Shown here in pieces: positions 51,684 through 60,506 of a stretch of 64,000 nucleotides of DNA. The position numbers were made by a program, and so were the translations under genes. Origin of the DNA: Palsa-1315 sp965232965. Its GTDB lineage: Bacteria; Nitrospirota; Nitrospiria; Nitrospirales; Nitrospiraceae. The stretch covers positions 186,001 through 250,000 of the forward strand of contig CBDDRB010000033.1 in NCBI GenBank assembly GCA_965232965.1, given 5' to 3'. Numbering within the stretch: position 1 is the stretch's first letter; every line of letters begins with the position of its first letter. The notes under the pieces are model-generated. The model did not search any database. It saw only the letters and a list, made by a program, of their open reading frames with translations, and was not told the origin of the DNA.

Positions 51684-52493
51684 TCACCATGTAAAGGTCA
51701 GACCCGCCATTCCACGGACAATGGCCTGACCTGTCGTTCCCAGAAAGTCTCGATTCACCCCCAAGCTAAGCTGCCACTTCTTGTCCAGAGCCACCAGGTA
51801 ACCCAGTTCGGGAGCGACGATCATCGAATCTGTTTTGAGGGGATCCTGCATGACGAGGACATTAAGAACGACAGCTGAAGACTCATCGAGAGCTTTGACG
51901 GCCCCCAGATTGACGCCAAAGAGGCTTGTTCTAGCAGGAATCCATTGACCAGGTTGGAATGAAGGAACGACTTCATACCAAACATTCCCGCTAATCCACC
52001 AGTTGTGGCGTACATTCCAGGAGGTCACAAGAGTGCCTCTCAAAGTGGGGTTCTTTCGATCACCCTGAAAAGGAATAGAGCTCGACACTCGAATCGCGGT
52101 ACTCGGCTTCCAATCTCCTGGCTCTGGTTGTTTGTAAAAGCGAACCATTGTTCCAAAGCTAAAGGAGCGCGGATCCTCAACCGTCGCAGGATTCAAAGAC
52201 CCTCGCAATGATGTTCCACCTGCCGTGAACTCAATATCTTCCGCCACACCCAGGCGGATATCATGCGTGGCCCGTAATCGTCCTACTTCGGTACCAACTG
52301 CGTTCTCCGTGAGGTCGGTCCGAAGAGCCGATTGCACGGCAAACGTTCCCCTTGGAACCGGATACGCGTCATCCAGACTCGTCCCATAGCCTGAATTCAA
52401 ATTCACAATAGATAAACTCCATGCCGGAGAAGGGACACTCGCTGTAGTCAGCAACACGGCAAACAGCACAACAACAGACAATGTCTGTTTCAT
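51684..52493 (-). CDS. Outer-membrane beta-barrel-like protein
   Basis: The product is 269 residues, with GAGGG before the ATG at 52493. The signal peptide is LSVVVLFAVLLTTASVPSPA. The mature part alternates short amphipathic strands and ends in aromatic GLTFTW, the typical C-terminal signature for outer-membrane barrels. It resembles transporter-like or alpha-amylase-type porin barrels in general pattern, but no family was fixed. It is the first gene of the block upstream of the pilus operon, though the long gap makes co-transcription uncertain. Confidence 0.65.
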   Translation of the reverse strand: MKQTLSVVVLFAVLLTTASVPSPAWSLSIVNLNSGYGTSLDDAYPVPRGTFAVQSALRTDLTENAVGTEVGRLRATHDIRLGVAEDIEFTAGGTSLRGSLNPATVEDPRSFSFGTMVRFYKQPEPGDWKPSTAIRVSSSIPFQGDRKNPTLRGTLVTSWNVRHNWWISGNVWYEVVPSFQPGQWIPARTSLFGVNLGAVKALDESSAVVLNVLVMQDPLKTDSMIVAPELGYLVALDKKWQLSLGVNRDFLGTTGQAIVRGMAGLTFTW

Positions 52494-53145
52494 CAAACCC
52501 TCAGTCGGAAATGATAAAAGAGAATCGATCTATTGAGGTAATACGGACGAGCCGAGGAAGGCGAACAGTGGAGTACTACAAATCCGTTACGTCAGGACGA
52601 GTATGGGCACATCACGCTGAGGGTCAATCACCTCACACCGCAGCGACCAGGAGGCCGGAAGGATCATCACACGCACACGAGGGAGTCACGGTCTGAGGAC
52701 GCCGCTTTCCACATCACATTCACCGGGCAGCGATCATTCAGCAAGACCCGTGATCGCTCCTATAAGTGCCAGAGCGCGTGCTCAATTCCCGGCACATCAC
52801 GAGTGAGCAGATCGCCGGGCACATATTCCACTTCCACGGTCACCAAATTATTGTTGGCATACGCCTGCGAGCTTGGCGCGGCTGCAACAGGATCTCCTTT
52901 TCTACATCTTTCAGCCATGCCTTAAACCCGTGTTTGAATACCGTTGTTGTCCCGATTCTCCACAGGCCACGCCAACCTGATTCTTGCCTGACGGTAGTTG
53001 CCCTGGCAATTCCAGGACGGGCGGCTGACTAAACAGCTCCACGGTCGGAGGTGGGTCCGCTTGTTTCACATGAGACGGAACCTGCTTCCAACGCGCCGGC
53101 TTCAATCGACGACGGAGCCCCATTATCCGCTGTAACGCGGCTAAC
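52494..53145. other. Stretch with possible gene remnants
   Basis: About 650 bases. On the minus strand, fragments in different frames read like protein: FKHGFKAWLKDVEKEIL near 52890-52940 and LVTVEVEYVPGDLLTRDVPG near 52775-52840. An open frame of 84 codons (52911-53165) runs into the same area. This may be a frameshifted relic; no intact gene can be supported. Confidence 0.3.
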
Positions 53146-53421
53146 CTACCGAACCTGGAGACCATAGAGTTTCCGTTCCATCAACGCGATCAAGATTTCA
53201 TTGGCATGACAACCGTGCACCACACTATGCCGCTCAAGTTCCTGGCTTAATCGATAGAACCACACATAGGCATTCTCAGGCTTCAGGGCCAAGAGCCAGT
53301 CGGAAACACCTTCAAACCAGGCAGAGTTCAACGTCTGAAGGGGGTTCTCTCGCAGGGTCGCCACAAATTCGTCCAGGACCACTTCAATTGCTCCACGCGA
53401 TTCATACACCTCGTCCGACAT
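53146..53421 (-). CDS. Hypothetical protein
   Basis: The product is 91 residues. The start at 53421 follows GGAGGAAGAG. The protein is acidic and helical (AIEVVLDEFVATLRENPLQT, then WFYRLSQELERHSVVHG). No motif was recognised. It is divergent from the nuclease gene at 53774. Confidence 0.55.
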   Translation of the reverse strand: MSDEVYESRGAIEVVLDEFVATLRENPLQTLNSAWFEGVSDWLLALKPENAYVWFYRLSQELERHSVVHGCHANEILIALMERKLYGLQVR

Positions 53422-53773
53422 ATCTCTTCCTCCTTGATACACCAAACAATATGTCTGGCAGTGACCGACAGTTCTCCAAACTCCCGAGAAACAAAGACAC
53501 GAATCTTCCGTTTCACCATGACCCATTGGCAGTTGTTCGGAACGTCGACCTAATCATCGTGACATATCCGGCTATCGTCACGTCCCCTGTCATGGAGTAA
53601 TCCCCTTTTTCTTCCCATGATTTGCAACATTCATCACCCGAGGAAATGAATCTTGCAATTGACAGAACATCGATCCCTCCCAGAACACCCTTAGGCCCCT
53701 CCAGCTCAATCCTGGCCGCGCCACTCCATCTCTGTCGTGGCCTTTCCCAACCATTTTCACCAAGGACGCACCA
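53422..53773. promoter_or_regulatory. Divergent intergenic region
   Basis: About 350 bases between divergent genes, so promoters for both are expected. No operator or repeat was recognised. Confidence 0.3.
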
Positions 53774-54883
53774 ATGCTTGCTGAACTGATCCATCCCATT
53801 GCCGCAATGGGCTACGAAGAGTGGCCCTATCGACCACGTCCTTCCAACGCCGGGCCAGAGATCTGCATCAGGAAGCTTTCGTACCAAGCCAATGAGATCG
53901 CCGGCAAGGATCCCCATGGACGATTCCTTGTCGTGTTGGACGATGGGACTTGGCATGAAGAACTCGTGCTGAACTGGATCGAGAAAACCGTCTTTCAATT
54001 GCATAGCCGCCAACTGCGCGTCACCTGTGGCACGACGACCTGGAATGGTCGGTCTTATGACATCAACGGTGCGATCGATGGCATCGTGACCGATCTGCTC
54101 GGTGTCGACCGTCTGCTCGAACTCAAGGGTCATGAACACTTCACTTTTACCCGGTTCTCCAACGGCGACTATCCCATCAACCATTTCACTCAATGCGCGA
54201 TGTACGTAACCGGGGTACAACGGATCAACCCGGAAATCAATGAGTGCCTCCTCCTCATTAAGAACAAGAATCAAAGCGCCTTTCTTGAATTCCGCCTGCG
54301 GTACGACACCGACGCCGACCGGTTAACCGTCGTAGAGACCATCCATTCCAACGGCGAGCACACATTTCCCAACCAGGAGTTCATCGGTCTGTACAAACAG
54401 GCCATGACCAAATTCGACCAGATCGAAACACACCGAGAATTTGGAACACTCCCTGCCCGACCATTCGAGAATGACGATTCCTACCACTGCCACTACTGTC
54501 CATACCGGGCGCAGTGCTGGGAGGGGTTTGTCCGTCAACCCCTGACTGGGATGGCGGAATTACGCACGGAGTTGATTCCGACGATCGAGGAATATCTGAA
54601 GTTGGAGGCTGAGCTGAAACCCAAAAACAAGCGGTTCAAAGAGGTCAAACAATTGTTGAAACTGGAACTCACGAGCCAACATATCCAACGAGCACAGGGT
54701 CAAGGCTATGTCCTCGCCATCAATGAATCAACAGAAGAACGGCTTGACCAAAGCCTGCTGCCGGCCGACCTCGTCGAACGATCGAAGACAACCCGGAAAA
54801 AGGAAGAATTAGAGGTGTACCGCTTCCACCAAAAAGCTCAGAAACGCAAACAGAGCAAACAAACCGAATCCCTGGCTAGCTAA
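53774..54883 (+). CDS. PD-(D/E)XK nuclease of Cas4/RecB type with Fe-S cysteines
   Basis: The product is 369 residues. The nuclease core is visible: HEELVLNW (about 61-68), AIDGIVTD with D102, then LLELKGHEH with E116 and K118, and a QxxxY-like HFTQCAMYVTG. A C-terminal cluster C239, C242 and C248 (CHYCPYRAQC), together with C31, is the Cas4/AddB iron-sulfur pattern. Such enzymes trim DNA ends. No cas1, cas2 or CRISPR lies nearby, so a plasmid recombination or replication role is more likely. The C-terminal 100 residues are charged and helical. Confidence 0.85.
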   Translation: MLAELIHPIAAMGYEEWPYRPRPSNAGPEICIRKLSYQANEIAGKDPHGRFLVVLDDGTWHEELVLNWIEKTVFQLHSRQLRVTCGTTTWNGRSYDINGAIDGIVTDLLGVDRLLELKGHEHFTFTRFSNGDYPINHFTQCAMYVTGVQRINPEINECLLLIKNKNQSAFLEFRLRYDTDADRLTVVETIHSNGEHTFPNQEFIGLYKQAMTKFDQIETHREFGTLPARPFENDDSYHCHYCPYRAQCWEGFVRQPLTGMAELRTELIPTIEEYLKLEAELKPKNKRFKEVKQLLKLELTSQHIQRAQGQGYVLAINESTEERLDQSLLPADLVERSKTTRKKEELEVYRFHQKAQKRKQSKQTESLAS

Positions 54884-54912
54884 CATTCATTCCCTCACGG
54901 AAGGAGATCACC

Positions 54913-56127
54913 ATGGGCGAAGCACTCAAGATCCAAGACGCACGAATCAGCACATTCATCCCGTTCCACAGAATCAAAGGGCTCTCGGATCGGCGCCGGG
55001 TGCCTGTCATCGGACGCATCAAACTCGGGGTGAGGGTAAATGGGAAAGACGGCCTCTACCCCAAGGAGACGCCCTATTTCGTCGTGCCCTCGGAAGTCGA
55101 ACACGTCTATGGCCCCAAGCCAACAGAACTGGACATCATTTTCGTTTCCGATGAAGAAACGAAAATGTTTCCACAGGCCCTCAAATTGTACGGAGAGAAC
55201 CGGTTGCTGAAATGCATCGGCAACGGGGAACAAGCCTCGCGGTTAAACGAGCGATTCAAATGGGAACCGCAGGCTTGTACATGCGAATTCTTTGATCAGC
55301 GGAAATGCCGGGCGCGTGCCAACCTCATGGTTATGCTACCCAAGGTAGGATCCGGAGGACTGTACCAGATCGACACGGGCAATCAGGACAGTATCCCGAA
55401 TATCAACAGTTACCTCGAATTCCTCTACATGACATTCGGGCGCATCGCGAATATCCCGCTCAAGCTCCGCCGTGTTCCTCTCACGCGGCGCCGAGAAAAC
55501 CGATCCGAAACGCACTACCCATTGGTCCTTCGATATGAGGGCACACTGGAAGAAAGCAGGCAATTGAAGCAGGAAACCGCCACCGTTCTCAAGAAACTGA
55601 AATCGATCGAGATCCAGGACCCCTTGGACATCAATCCCGCAGCGGATACAGATGCCAAGATTGTGGCGGAAGAGGACTTGCCTGAAGTCATGACACTGTC
55701 CTCAACTCAAGCCACAAACACCACGACCACCGCGCAGGAAGCTCAGCAGACAGAAAGTGAATTGGTACAGCCAACTCCATCCACGACCGGAAACTCGCCA
55801 GCCGATACTACTTCCTTGAAAGCAGCTCACTCCACATTACAAGGGAATGCAATGGAAAGGCTTGAACCTAAAGAACCCAAAACCATGTCCCAGGCGCAGT
55901 TCGATTTCCTGTGTCGACTCGCTGGGTCCATGAAGATCCCGCAAGACCAAGTGACAGAATACACGCAAGGCTACACGATCAAACAAGCATCACACCTGAT
56001 CAATCAACTTCAGGCTGGGGATTTCTCTGCCTTCGACATTGTGAGAGAAGAAGAGATCGTACTTCCAGCAGCAGTCAATTCAACAACGCCCCTTCCTACC
56101 CCGCCACCTGAAGGGGCAGAATTTTAG
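54913..56127 (+). CDS. Recombination-directionality-factor-like protein
   Basis: The product is 404 residues with AAGGAG before the ATG. Residues about 18-215 match the phage Gp3-like RDF / metal-binding family: GLSDRRRVPVIGRIKLGVRV, YPKETPYFVVPSEVEHVYGP, a Cys group ACTCEFFDQRKCRAR, and MLPKVGSGGLYQIDTGNQDS. In some phages these proteins switch large serine integrases towards excision. The C-terminal part has a Thr/Pro linker and a small helical domain (SQAQFDFLCRLAGSMKI). It is probably co-transcribed with the nuclease gene (29-base gap). No integrase is in view. Confidence 0.72.
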   Translation: MGEALKIQDARISTFIPFHRIKGLSDRRRVPVIGRIKLGVRVNGKDGLYPKETPYFVVPSEVEHVYGPKPTELDIIFVSDEETKMFPQALKLYGENRLLKCIGNGEQASRLNERFKWEPQACTCEFFDQRKCRARANLMVMLPKVGSGGLYQIDTGNQDSIPNINSYLEFLYMTFGRIANIPLKLRRVPLTRRRENRSETHYPLVLRYEGTLEESRQLKQETATVLKKLKSIEIQDPLDINPAADTDAKIVAEEDLPEVMTLSSTQATNTTTTAQEAQQTESELVQPTPSTTGNSPADTTSLKAAHSTLQGNAMERLEPKEPKTMSQAQFDFLCRLAGSMKIPQDQVTEYTQGYTIKQASHLINQLQAGDFSAFDIVREEEIVLPAAVNSTTPLPTPPPEGAEF

Positions 56128-56778
56128 CGACAATCCACGATCAATGGAACTGATCTGGTCAGGCCATTTTGCACTGCCTTGACCAGATCAAAAATACCGA
56201 TTCACGAAAACAAGAATACCGTGGGCATCTATTTGCCACTCATTCTGGTTTCTCTTCGAGGAGGCGTCTTAGGCGGAATTGTCTTCGGCCGTATCTATCA
56301 AATGTAGCGGATCATCCATCCCCCCTCCCATCCTTCCCCCAGATCAGTATCCACTGTTTTCCGTTCCATAAAAGGAGCCATGCAGACCACCGTCTCCAGC
56401 CCAAATCATCCGACCATCAGTCACAGCACCTCACTGCGCATTCAGTTGCGCAACACCATGCTGCACGGGGTAGCAGAAATAATGACAATCAGACAACGGC
56501 TTTGATGCAGTCGCTGCCTCTTTGCGTGCCACGGGTGGGCTGCCCCAGGAAGGGCCACCGACGCTTGGGGTTCCCGGCATCCGAGATCCATTGTTCCCCT
56601 GCACGACGTATAGCCCACGGCTATTACAAGAAGGCGAATAAGCAAGCTGTTTCACAGATGACCATTATCTCTGTCACACTTGTTGTTAGAATCAAATCCA
56701 CTCTGAGCTGAAGAACACAATGCTTTCGTATGGTCGCCCACACTCAAATCAGGATTCATGAGAAGGGAGAAGGAAGGG
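56128..56778. other. Gene-free region between converging genes
   Basis: About 650 bases between the RDF-like gene and the end of the XRE regulator gene. Apart from the hairpin at 56152-56189, open frames here lack ribosome-binding sites and have unlikely composition. No origin-type iterons were recognised. Confidence 0.4.
56152..56189. repeat. Long hairpin after the RDF-like gene
   Basis: GATCTGGTCAGGC pairs with GCCTTGACCAGATC, 13 pairs with a one-base bulge, around an 11-base loop. It begins 24 bases after the stop codon. An A-run, not a T-run, follows on the plus strand, so it may be an mRNA-stabilising element or a protein-binding site. Confidence 0.55.
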
Positions 56779-57492
56779 TTAGCCTGCCACGACTGGAGAC
56801 GTAGATTTCTGAGAGAGCTTTTCCATCGCAACACGAAACTGCTCAATTTCCTGTTTCGTCTCGGGCTTCAACTGAACCAACATTTCCAACAGACTAATAC
56901 AGCCAGGATACTGAGCAAATAAACGACCCGCGCGTTCCGAAACGTAGTCCGCCATAAGCAAATACTCCTCAACCGACTGACCAAGCTGGCTCGCAAGCCC
57001 CGCCACTTCCAGCGCCGACAAGCGACCTACTCCGGATAACACCAGCTCTAATCGCTCTCCCACCCCAAGACGCACGCCTATTTCCTGAAGAGAGCCACGC
57101 CCCGACGCAGCCACATCGGCCAGTACCCGCGTCCGGAAACGTTCTGACATCGGGAGCAAGACTTGCTCAGAGACAAAAGGACGGATCTCAATAGGAACCA
57201 CCTCGCGCGAACGTGCGAGGAGCAGGCGTTGTACCAAGACCTGTTCTTCCTCTTTGTTGCGCGCGCAGACTTCAGCAATTTTCCGAATCAGTTCCGCACT
57301 GGGCAAGAGCCCCTTCTCGGTCTTGCCCCGCTTGCCGCCATCCCCGGTACCAGACCGAGACAGGGCAACTTCTCGTTCGATTTGAATAATGTGGCTGTGG
57401 GCACATCCCAGACGAGCAGCCAGTTGACGGTGTGTAAGATGAGCCCGCTCACGGGCTTGCTTCACTAAGAAGTGAATCGTAGGTTCCGCCAT
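56779..57492 (-). CDS. XRE-family transcriptional regulator
   Basis: The product is 237 residues; the start at 57492 gives a standard domain. The helix-turn-helix is KQARERAHLTHRQLAARLGC and AHSHIIQIEREVALSRSG. The rest is helical, with FRTRVLADVAASGRG and QEIGVRLGVGERLELVLSG, probably for dimerisation. It is divergent from the operon at 57814. Three copies of one palindrome in the gap are its likely binding sites, which would give it control of itself and that operon. Confidence 0.82.
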   Translation of the reverse strand: MAEPTIHFLVKQARERAHLTHRQLAARLGCAHSHIIQIEREVALSRSGTGDGGKRGKTEKGLLPSAELIRKIAEVCARNKEEEQVLVQRLLLARSREVVPIEIRPFVSEQVLLPMSERFRTRVLADVAASGRGSLQEIGVRLGVGERLELVLSGVGRLSALEVAGLASQLGQSVEEYLLMADYVSERAGRLFAQYPGCISLLEMLVQLKPETKQEIEQFRVAMEKLSQKSTSPVVAG

Positions 57493-57553
57493 TTCACTCA
57501 CCACCCTCTCACGAGAATTCCTGACCACTCATAGGATTGTGACCAGCTATAGG

Positions 57554-57567
57554 TAACAATATTGTTA
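57554..57567. promoter_or_regulatory. Operator 1 of the divergent region
   Basis: TAACAATATTGTTA is a perfect palindrome, preceded by GG, about 60 bases upstream of the XRE start codon. It shares the TAACA-nnnn-TGTTA pattern with the two sites on the other side of the region. Confidence 0.65.
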
Positions 57568-57732
57568 TGGGTGCGTGTACCATTTTCCGTCAGGACTAGT
57601 TTAGAGCCTAACCATCCTAGTCATATCCCTAATCAATTGATGTTATTCTTATAATTTACTTCCATTTCCCTGTCAATCAGAAAAAACATTTCGCCTTATC
57701 CGGTAATGACTAGTTAGTTGTTTACTTTTTAT

Positions 57733-57746
57733 TAACAGCGTTGTTA
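57733..57746. promoter_or_regulatory. Operator 2 of the divergent region
   Basis: TAACAGCGTTGTTA, followed by CC. It is 25 bases (centre to centre) from operator 3 and about 70 bases upstream of the start at 57814. Confidence 0.65.
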
Positions 57747-57757
57747 CCCTGCATAGG

Positions 57758-57771
57758 TAACAGCATTGTTA
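57758..57771. promoter_or_regulatory. Operator 3 of the divergent region
   Basis: TAACAGCATTGTTA within the full palindrome GGTAACAGCATTGTTACC. It is the closest match to the consensus GGTAACAnnnnTGTTACC. It lies just upstream of the plus-strand operon. Confidence 0.7.
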
Positions 57772-57813
57772 CCCTATCGAAGGCCCGTCGCCGACAGTTA
57801 CTAAGGAGATGAC

Positions 57814-58149
57814 ATGGCGAGAAAGCGCGCGCCCCAGCAAATCATCGAAGCCATCCAACAGGAGATCCAACTCACACTCCGCGAGTTTGCACAAGCACTT
57901 CGTGTCAACGAAGTCTGGTTTCGTACACTCATCACGACCGATCAACTTCCTTCCGTTCCACCCTTGACGACACTCTTCACGCTCTGCCTTCAGCAAGCCC
58001 CCAAACGCCAACGCCCTCATCGAGAACTCGTCTCACGCGAACTTCTCGCGGCTTGCGCTCACAGCTACGTGCACAAACATCTCGAACGGAGTCGCTCTCG
58101 CTCACTCTCGTTGTTCAGTGAACGGATGCTCCCTTTATTAATGTCGTAG
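57814..58149 (+). CDS. Small DNA-binding-like protein, first gene of the operon
   Basis: The product is 111 residues with AAGGAGATGAC before the ATG. Its helical, Arg-rich composition and a possible helix-turn-helix (QLTLREFAQALRVNEVWFRT) suggest DNA binding. No family was recognised. It heads the plus-strand operon controlled by the triple operator. Confidence 0.6.
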   Translation: MARKRAPQQIIEAIQQEIQLTLREFAQALRVNEVWFRTLITTDQLPSVPPLTTLFTLCLQQAPKRQRPHRELVSRELLAACAHSYVHKHLERSRSRSLSLFSERMLPLLMS

Positions 58150-58177
58150 TCAGTCCGTCAAGAAGGAGGATTTGGTT

Positions 58178-58711
58178 ATGGGTCTCCATGCATCAGTTGC
58201 CACACCGGCTCCCCACCGCATTCCCGCCGATCCAGAACTCTCTGAGTCGTTCATCCTCGAATTGTACGAAGACAACAAAAAGCTGATTCACTTTATGGCG
58301 TTTCGATACAACGCCTTTGCGCTCGACCGCGCCTTCGAGAAAGACGATTTCACCCAGATTGGATACTTGGCCGTCATCGACTGTGCCGCCAACTGGGACT
58401 TCTCGCGAGGGCGGGCACATTTTCGAAGTCTCCTCTTCCGCTACCTCCAAAAACTCTTCCAAAAGAAAGTGACCGGGAAAAACAAACTCGTCGAGATTCG
58501 CGATCGGCATGACCGCTTGATCGAGACATTGCCCTGGACCGTCTACTTGAAGCGACGACGTGAAATCAAAGCCAACGGCTATGAGGCGCGTTCCGTGTCT
58601 CGCATCGTCCCCCTCTTTGAAGGAGAGGAACACGCCGACCCCACAGACGGAGAGTCGGCTGAGTATGACATCCCCGAACATCTGATGACTGTCGATCGGA
58701 GTTGTGTGTGA
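58178..58711 (+). CDS. Sigma-70 region-2-like protein without region 4
   Basis: The product is 177 residues, start 58178 after AAGGAGG. Residues about 25-100 read as sigma-70 region 2: ELYEDNKKLIHFMAFRYNAF, EKDDFTQIGYLAVIDCAANW, DFSRGRAHFRSLLFRYLQKL. This part binds the polymerase clamp and the -10 element. No region 4 helix-turn-helix follows; the tail is acidic. The next gene starts at the stop as GTGA and has a possible helix-turn-helix, so the two could act as a split sigma factor. That is inference. Confidence 0.7.
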   Translation: MGLHASVATPAPHRIPADPELSESFILELYEDNKKLIHFMAFRYNAFALDRAFEKDDFTQIGYLAVIDCAANWDFSRGRAHFRSLLFRYLQKLFQKKVTGKNKLVEIRDRHDRLIETLPWTVYLKRRREIKANGYEARSVSRIVPLFEGEEHADPTDGESAEYDIPEHLMTVDRSCV

Positions 58712-59316
58712 AGAACCTACGCTCTCTCGCCGTTCAACTTTGTGACGAGCTGGGGATGGGCGCACGCCCTGAGCAAATCGGACTCCGGGACACTTACCTC
58801 ACGATTCGTGAGTTTCGCACGCTCCTCGCTCACATGGGAGTCTCGATGGGCCGGAGGCAATTCTATCGATGGCTAGGGATTCAACACGGACTCCTGCCAC
58901 CCGCCTTACGGGGGCTTCTCGCCTTCGCCCCCGCCACGTGGTACGCCACGGTTCAGCACAAACAACGAGGAGGATTCCGAGGTCAGCAGCCGTATGTGAT
59001 CCCCTTGCGGTACTTGTCCGGCACCGCACAGCACATCGCCACCACCCGACATCTCGCCGCCTCGCTGTGGGATCGCCTGCCGGAACGGACACAAGCTGCT
59101 CTGCACGTCTTACGAGAACATCCGGAGGCGGCCGTCGTCGACGTCTGCCGACTCATCCACCATCGCGGAGTCCATATACCTGCGCGCACGGTGTATCACC
59201 TCAAAACCATTTACTTCACCAAGGGAGCGTTACATGGAAAGCGTCATGATTCCTGTCAATCAACTCAAGACTCGCCCGGAGTACAAAAACCTGTTTCCGC
59301 CGCTCACGGACGATGA
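58708..59316 (+). CDS. Hypothetical protein coupled to the sigma-like gene
   Basis: The product is 202 residues from a GTG at 58708 that overlaps the stop of the sigma-like gene as GTGA. Segment YLTIREFRTLLAHMGVSMGR then RQFYRWLGIQHGLLPP looks like a helix-turn-helix. The protein is basic and helical. It overlaps the ParB-like gene by 83 bases, so its true end may be shorter in function. No family was recognised. A DNA-binding partner for the sigma-like protein is possible. Confidence 0.55.
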   Translation: MKNLRSLAVQLCDELGMGARPEQIGLRDTYLTIREFRTLLAHMGVSMGRRQFYRWLGIQHGLLPPALRGLLAFAPATWYATVQHKQRGGFRGQQPYVIPLRYLSGTAQHIATTRHLAASLWDRLPERTQAALHVLREHPEAAVVDVCRLIHHRGVHIPARTVYHLKTIYFTKGALHGKRHDSCQSTQDSPGVQKPVSAAHGR

Positions 59317-60361
59317 ATACCAGACTCTCAAGAACGATATCGTCATAGCCGGAATCCATACCCCCTTAATCGTTGAACGGTGGGGAGAGAAAGGCGATGG
59401 AGGCTACGTCGTGCTGGCGGGACATCATCGGCAGGATATCGCCATAGAAACAGGCCTCCCCGAGGTCCCCTGTCGCATCGCGACGACCATCGAACAACGC
59501 ATCTCTGCCTTGTTCGACAACATTCACCGTCGCCAGCTGAGCGAAAGCGACCGTCGCCGGTTGCAACAGCAGGAAAAAACACTGCGCGAGACCGCCTTTA
59601 GCCGCTTGATCCCGGGCATCCAAGAACTTCTGATTATCCTCCCGCACGAAGTGCGACTCAGGCTCGCCCAGGCCTCTGTTGAGGAACAAGAGGATTATCT
59701 CAGGGAATGGCTCGATCGCGCAGACCGCATCAAGCTCAACGGCCGTGGGGCCAAAGCCTCTTCTGGTGGAGAGAAGAAACCAACCCTCCCAGCCGGTTCA
59801 GACGAAGGGATGAGACAGCACAGGCAGGAGATCTCTCGGCTTGAATCACAGATCCAAGAATTCAGGAAGAATTCCACTGAAGAGATCGCGGAAATCCGGA
59901 AGATCAATACCACCCTGTCGAAGACGCTGAGGGACAGAGATCAGACGATTAGCAACCTGGAAGAGCAAGTGGAGTCTCTCGAGCATCAAGTGACCGGACA
60001 CACAGCAGAAGCGAAAGCCGCCCATATTGTGGTGGCAGAGCGCATGAGTAATGCCGATACGCTCTCACCGGAACAGCTGCTCAATAGTTTGGAGTACAGC
60101 AAGCGCTTCCTGCATTGCCTCACGATCTATGCCGCCAAATTGCCAGCTCTCGGGCAAGCCGATCGTGAAAAGGCCATGAGTCACCTCAAGGAACTGGCGC
60201 GGTCCCTGTCTCAGATCGAAGAATCATTCGCACCTCACCATGATGGACAGATCCCGTCGGGCACTGGACGCGGAAAGGCCGCAGGAGCAAAGGACAACGG
60301 CAAGCTGAGCCTGATCGGAACGAACAGTTCTCGGAACGGACGTGGTCGCCGGCGGCGCTGA
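59234..60361 (+). CDS. ParB/Spo0J-domain protein with coiled coil
   Basis: The product is 375 residues with AAGGGAG before the ATG. The N-terminal ParB-like domain includes MIPVNQLKTRPEYKNLFPPL, IVIAGIHTPLIVERWG and VVLAGHHRQDIAIETGLPEV (box II, usually GERRxxA), then LFDNIHRRQLSESDRRRL. Residues about 200-275 form a coiled coil (EISRLESQIQEFRKNSTEE). The C-terminus is basic (GRGRRRR). ParB proteins bind DNA and CTP in partition. No ParA is in view and a ParM system already exists, so regulation or replication are alternatives. Confidence 0.78.
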   Translation: MESVMIPVNQLKTRPEYKNLFPPLTDDEYQTLKNDIVIAGIHTPLIVERWGEKGDGGYVVLAGHHRQDIAIETGLPEVPCRIATTIEQRISALFDNIHRRQLSESDRRRLQQQEKTLRETAFSRLIPGIQELLIILPHEVRLRLAQASVEEQEDYLREWLDRADRIKLNGRGAKASSGGEKKPTLPAGSDEGMRQHRQEISRLESQIQEFRKNSTEEIAEIRKINTTLSKTLRDRDQTISNLEEQVESLEHQVTGHTAEAKAAHIVVAERMSNADTLSPEQLLNSLEYSKRFLHCLTIYAAKLPALGQADREKAMSHLKELARSLSQIEESFAPHHDGQIPSGTGRGKAAGAKDNGKLSLIGTNSSRNGRGRRRR

Positions 60362-60506
60362 CATGATGCCATCCGCCTAGGGATCTCCCTCAACCGGCCC
60401 AGGAAGCCACTTGGCAGGCTTAGTGATTGCCTTGGATTAAGGACAATATTTTCGATGAACCCTTGCAGATACGGAATTGGCTGTGTTACCAGGACAGGAC
60501 ATCATC

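Noticed and set aside
53513..54274. 253-codon minus-strand frame opposite the nuclease
   Set aside because: The plus-strand nuclease has catalytic motifs and Fe-S cysteines; the antisense frame has none.
53774..54883. CRISPR adaptation module
   Set aside because: The nuclease is Cas4-like, but there are no cas1/cas2 genes and no repeat-spacer array in the window.
56169..56711. 180-codon plus-strand open frame
   Set aside because: No ribosome-binding site, unlikely composition with many Ser/His/Arg, and it crosses a strong hairpin.
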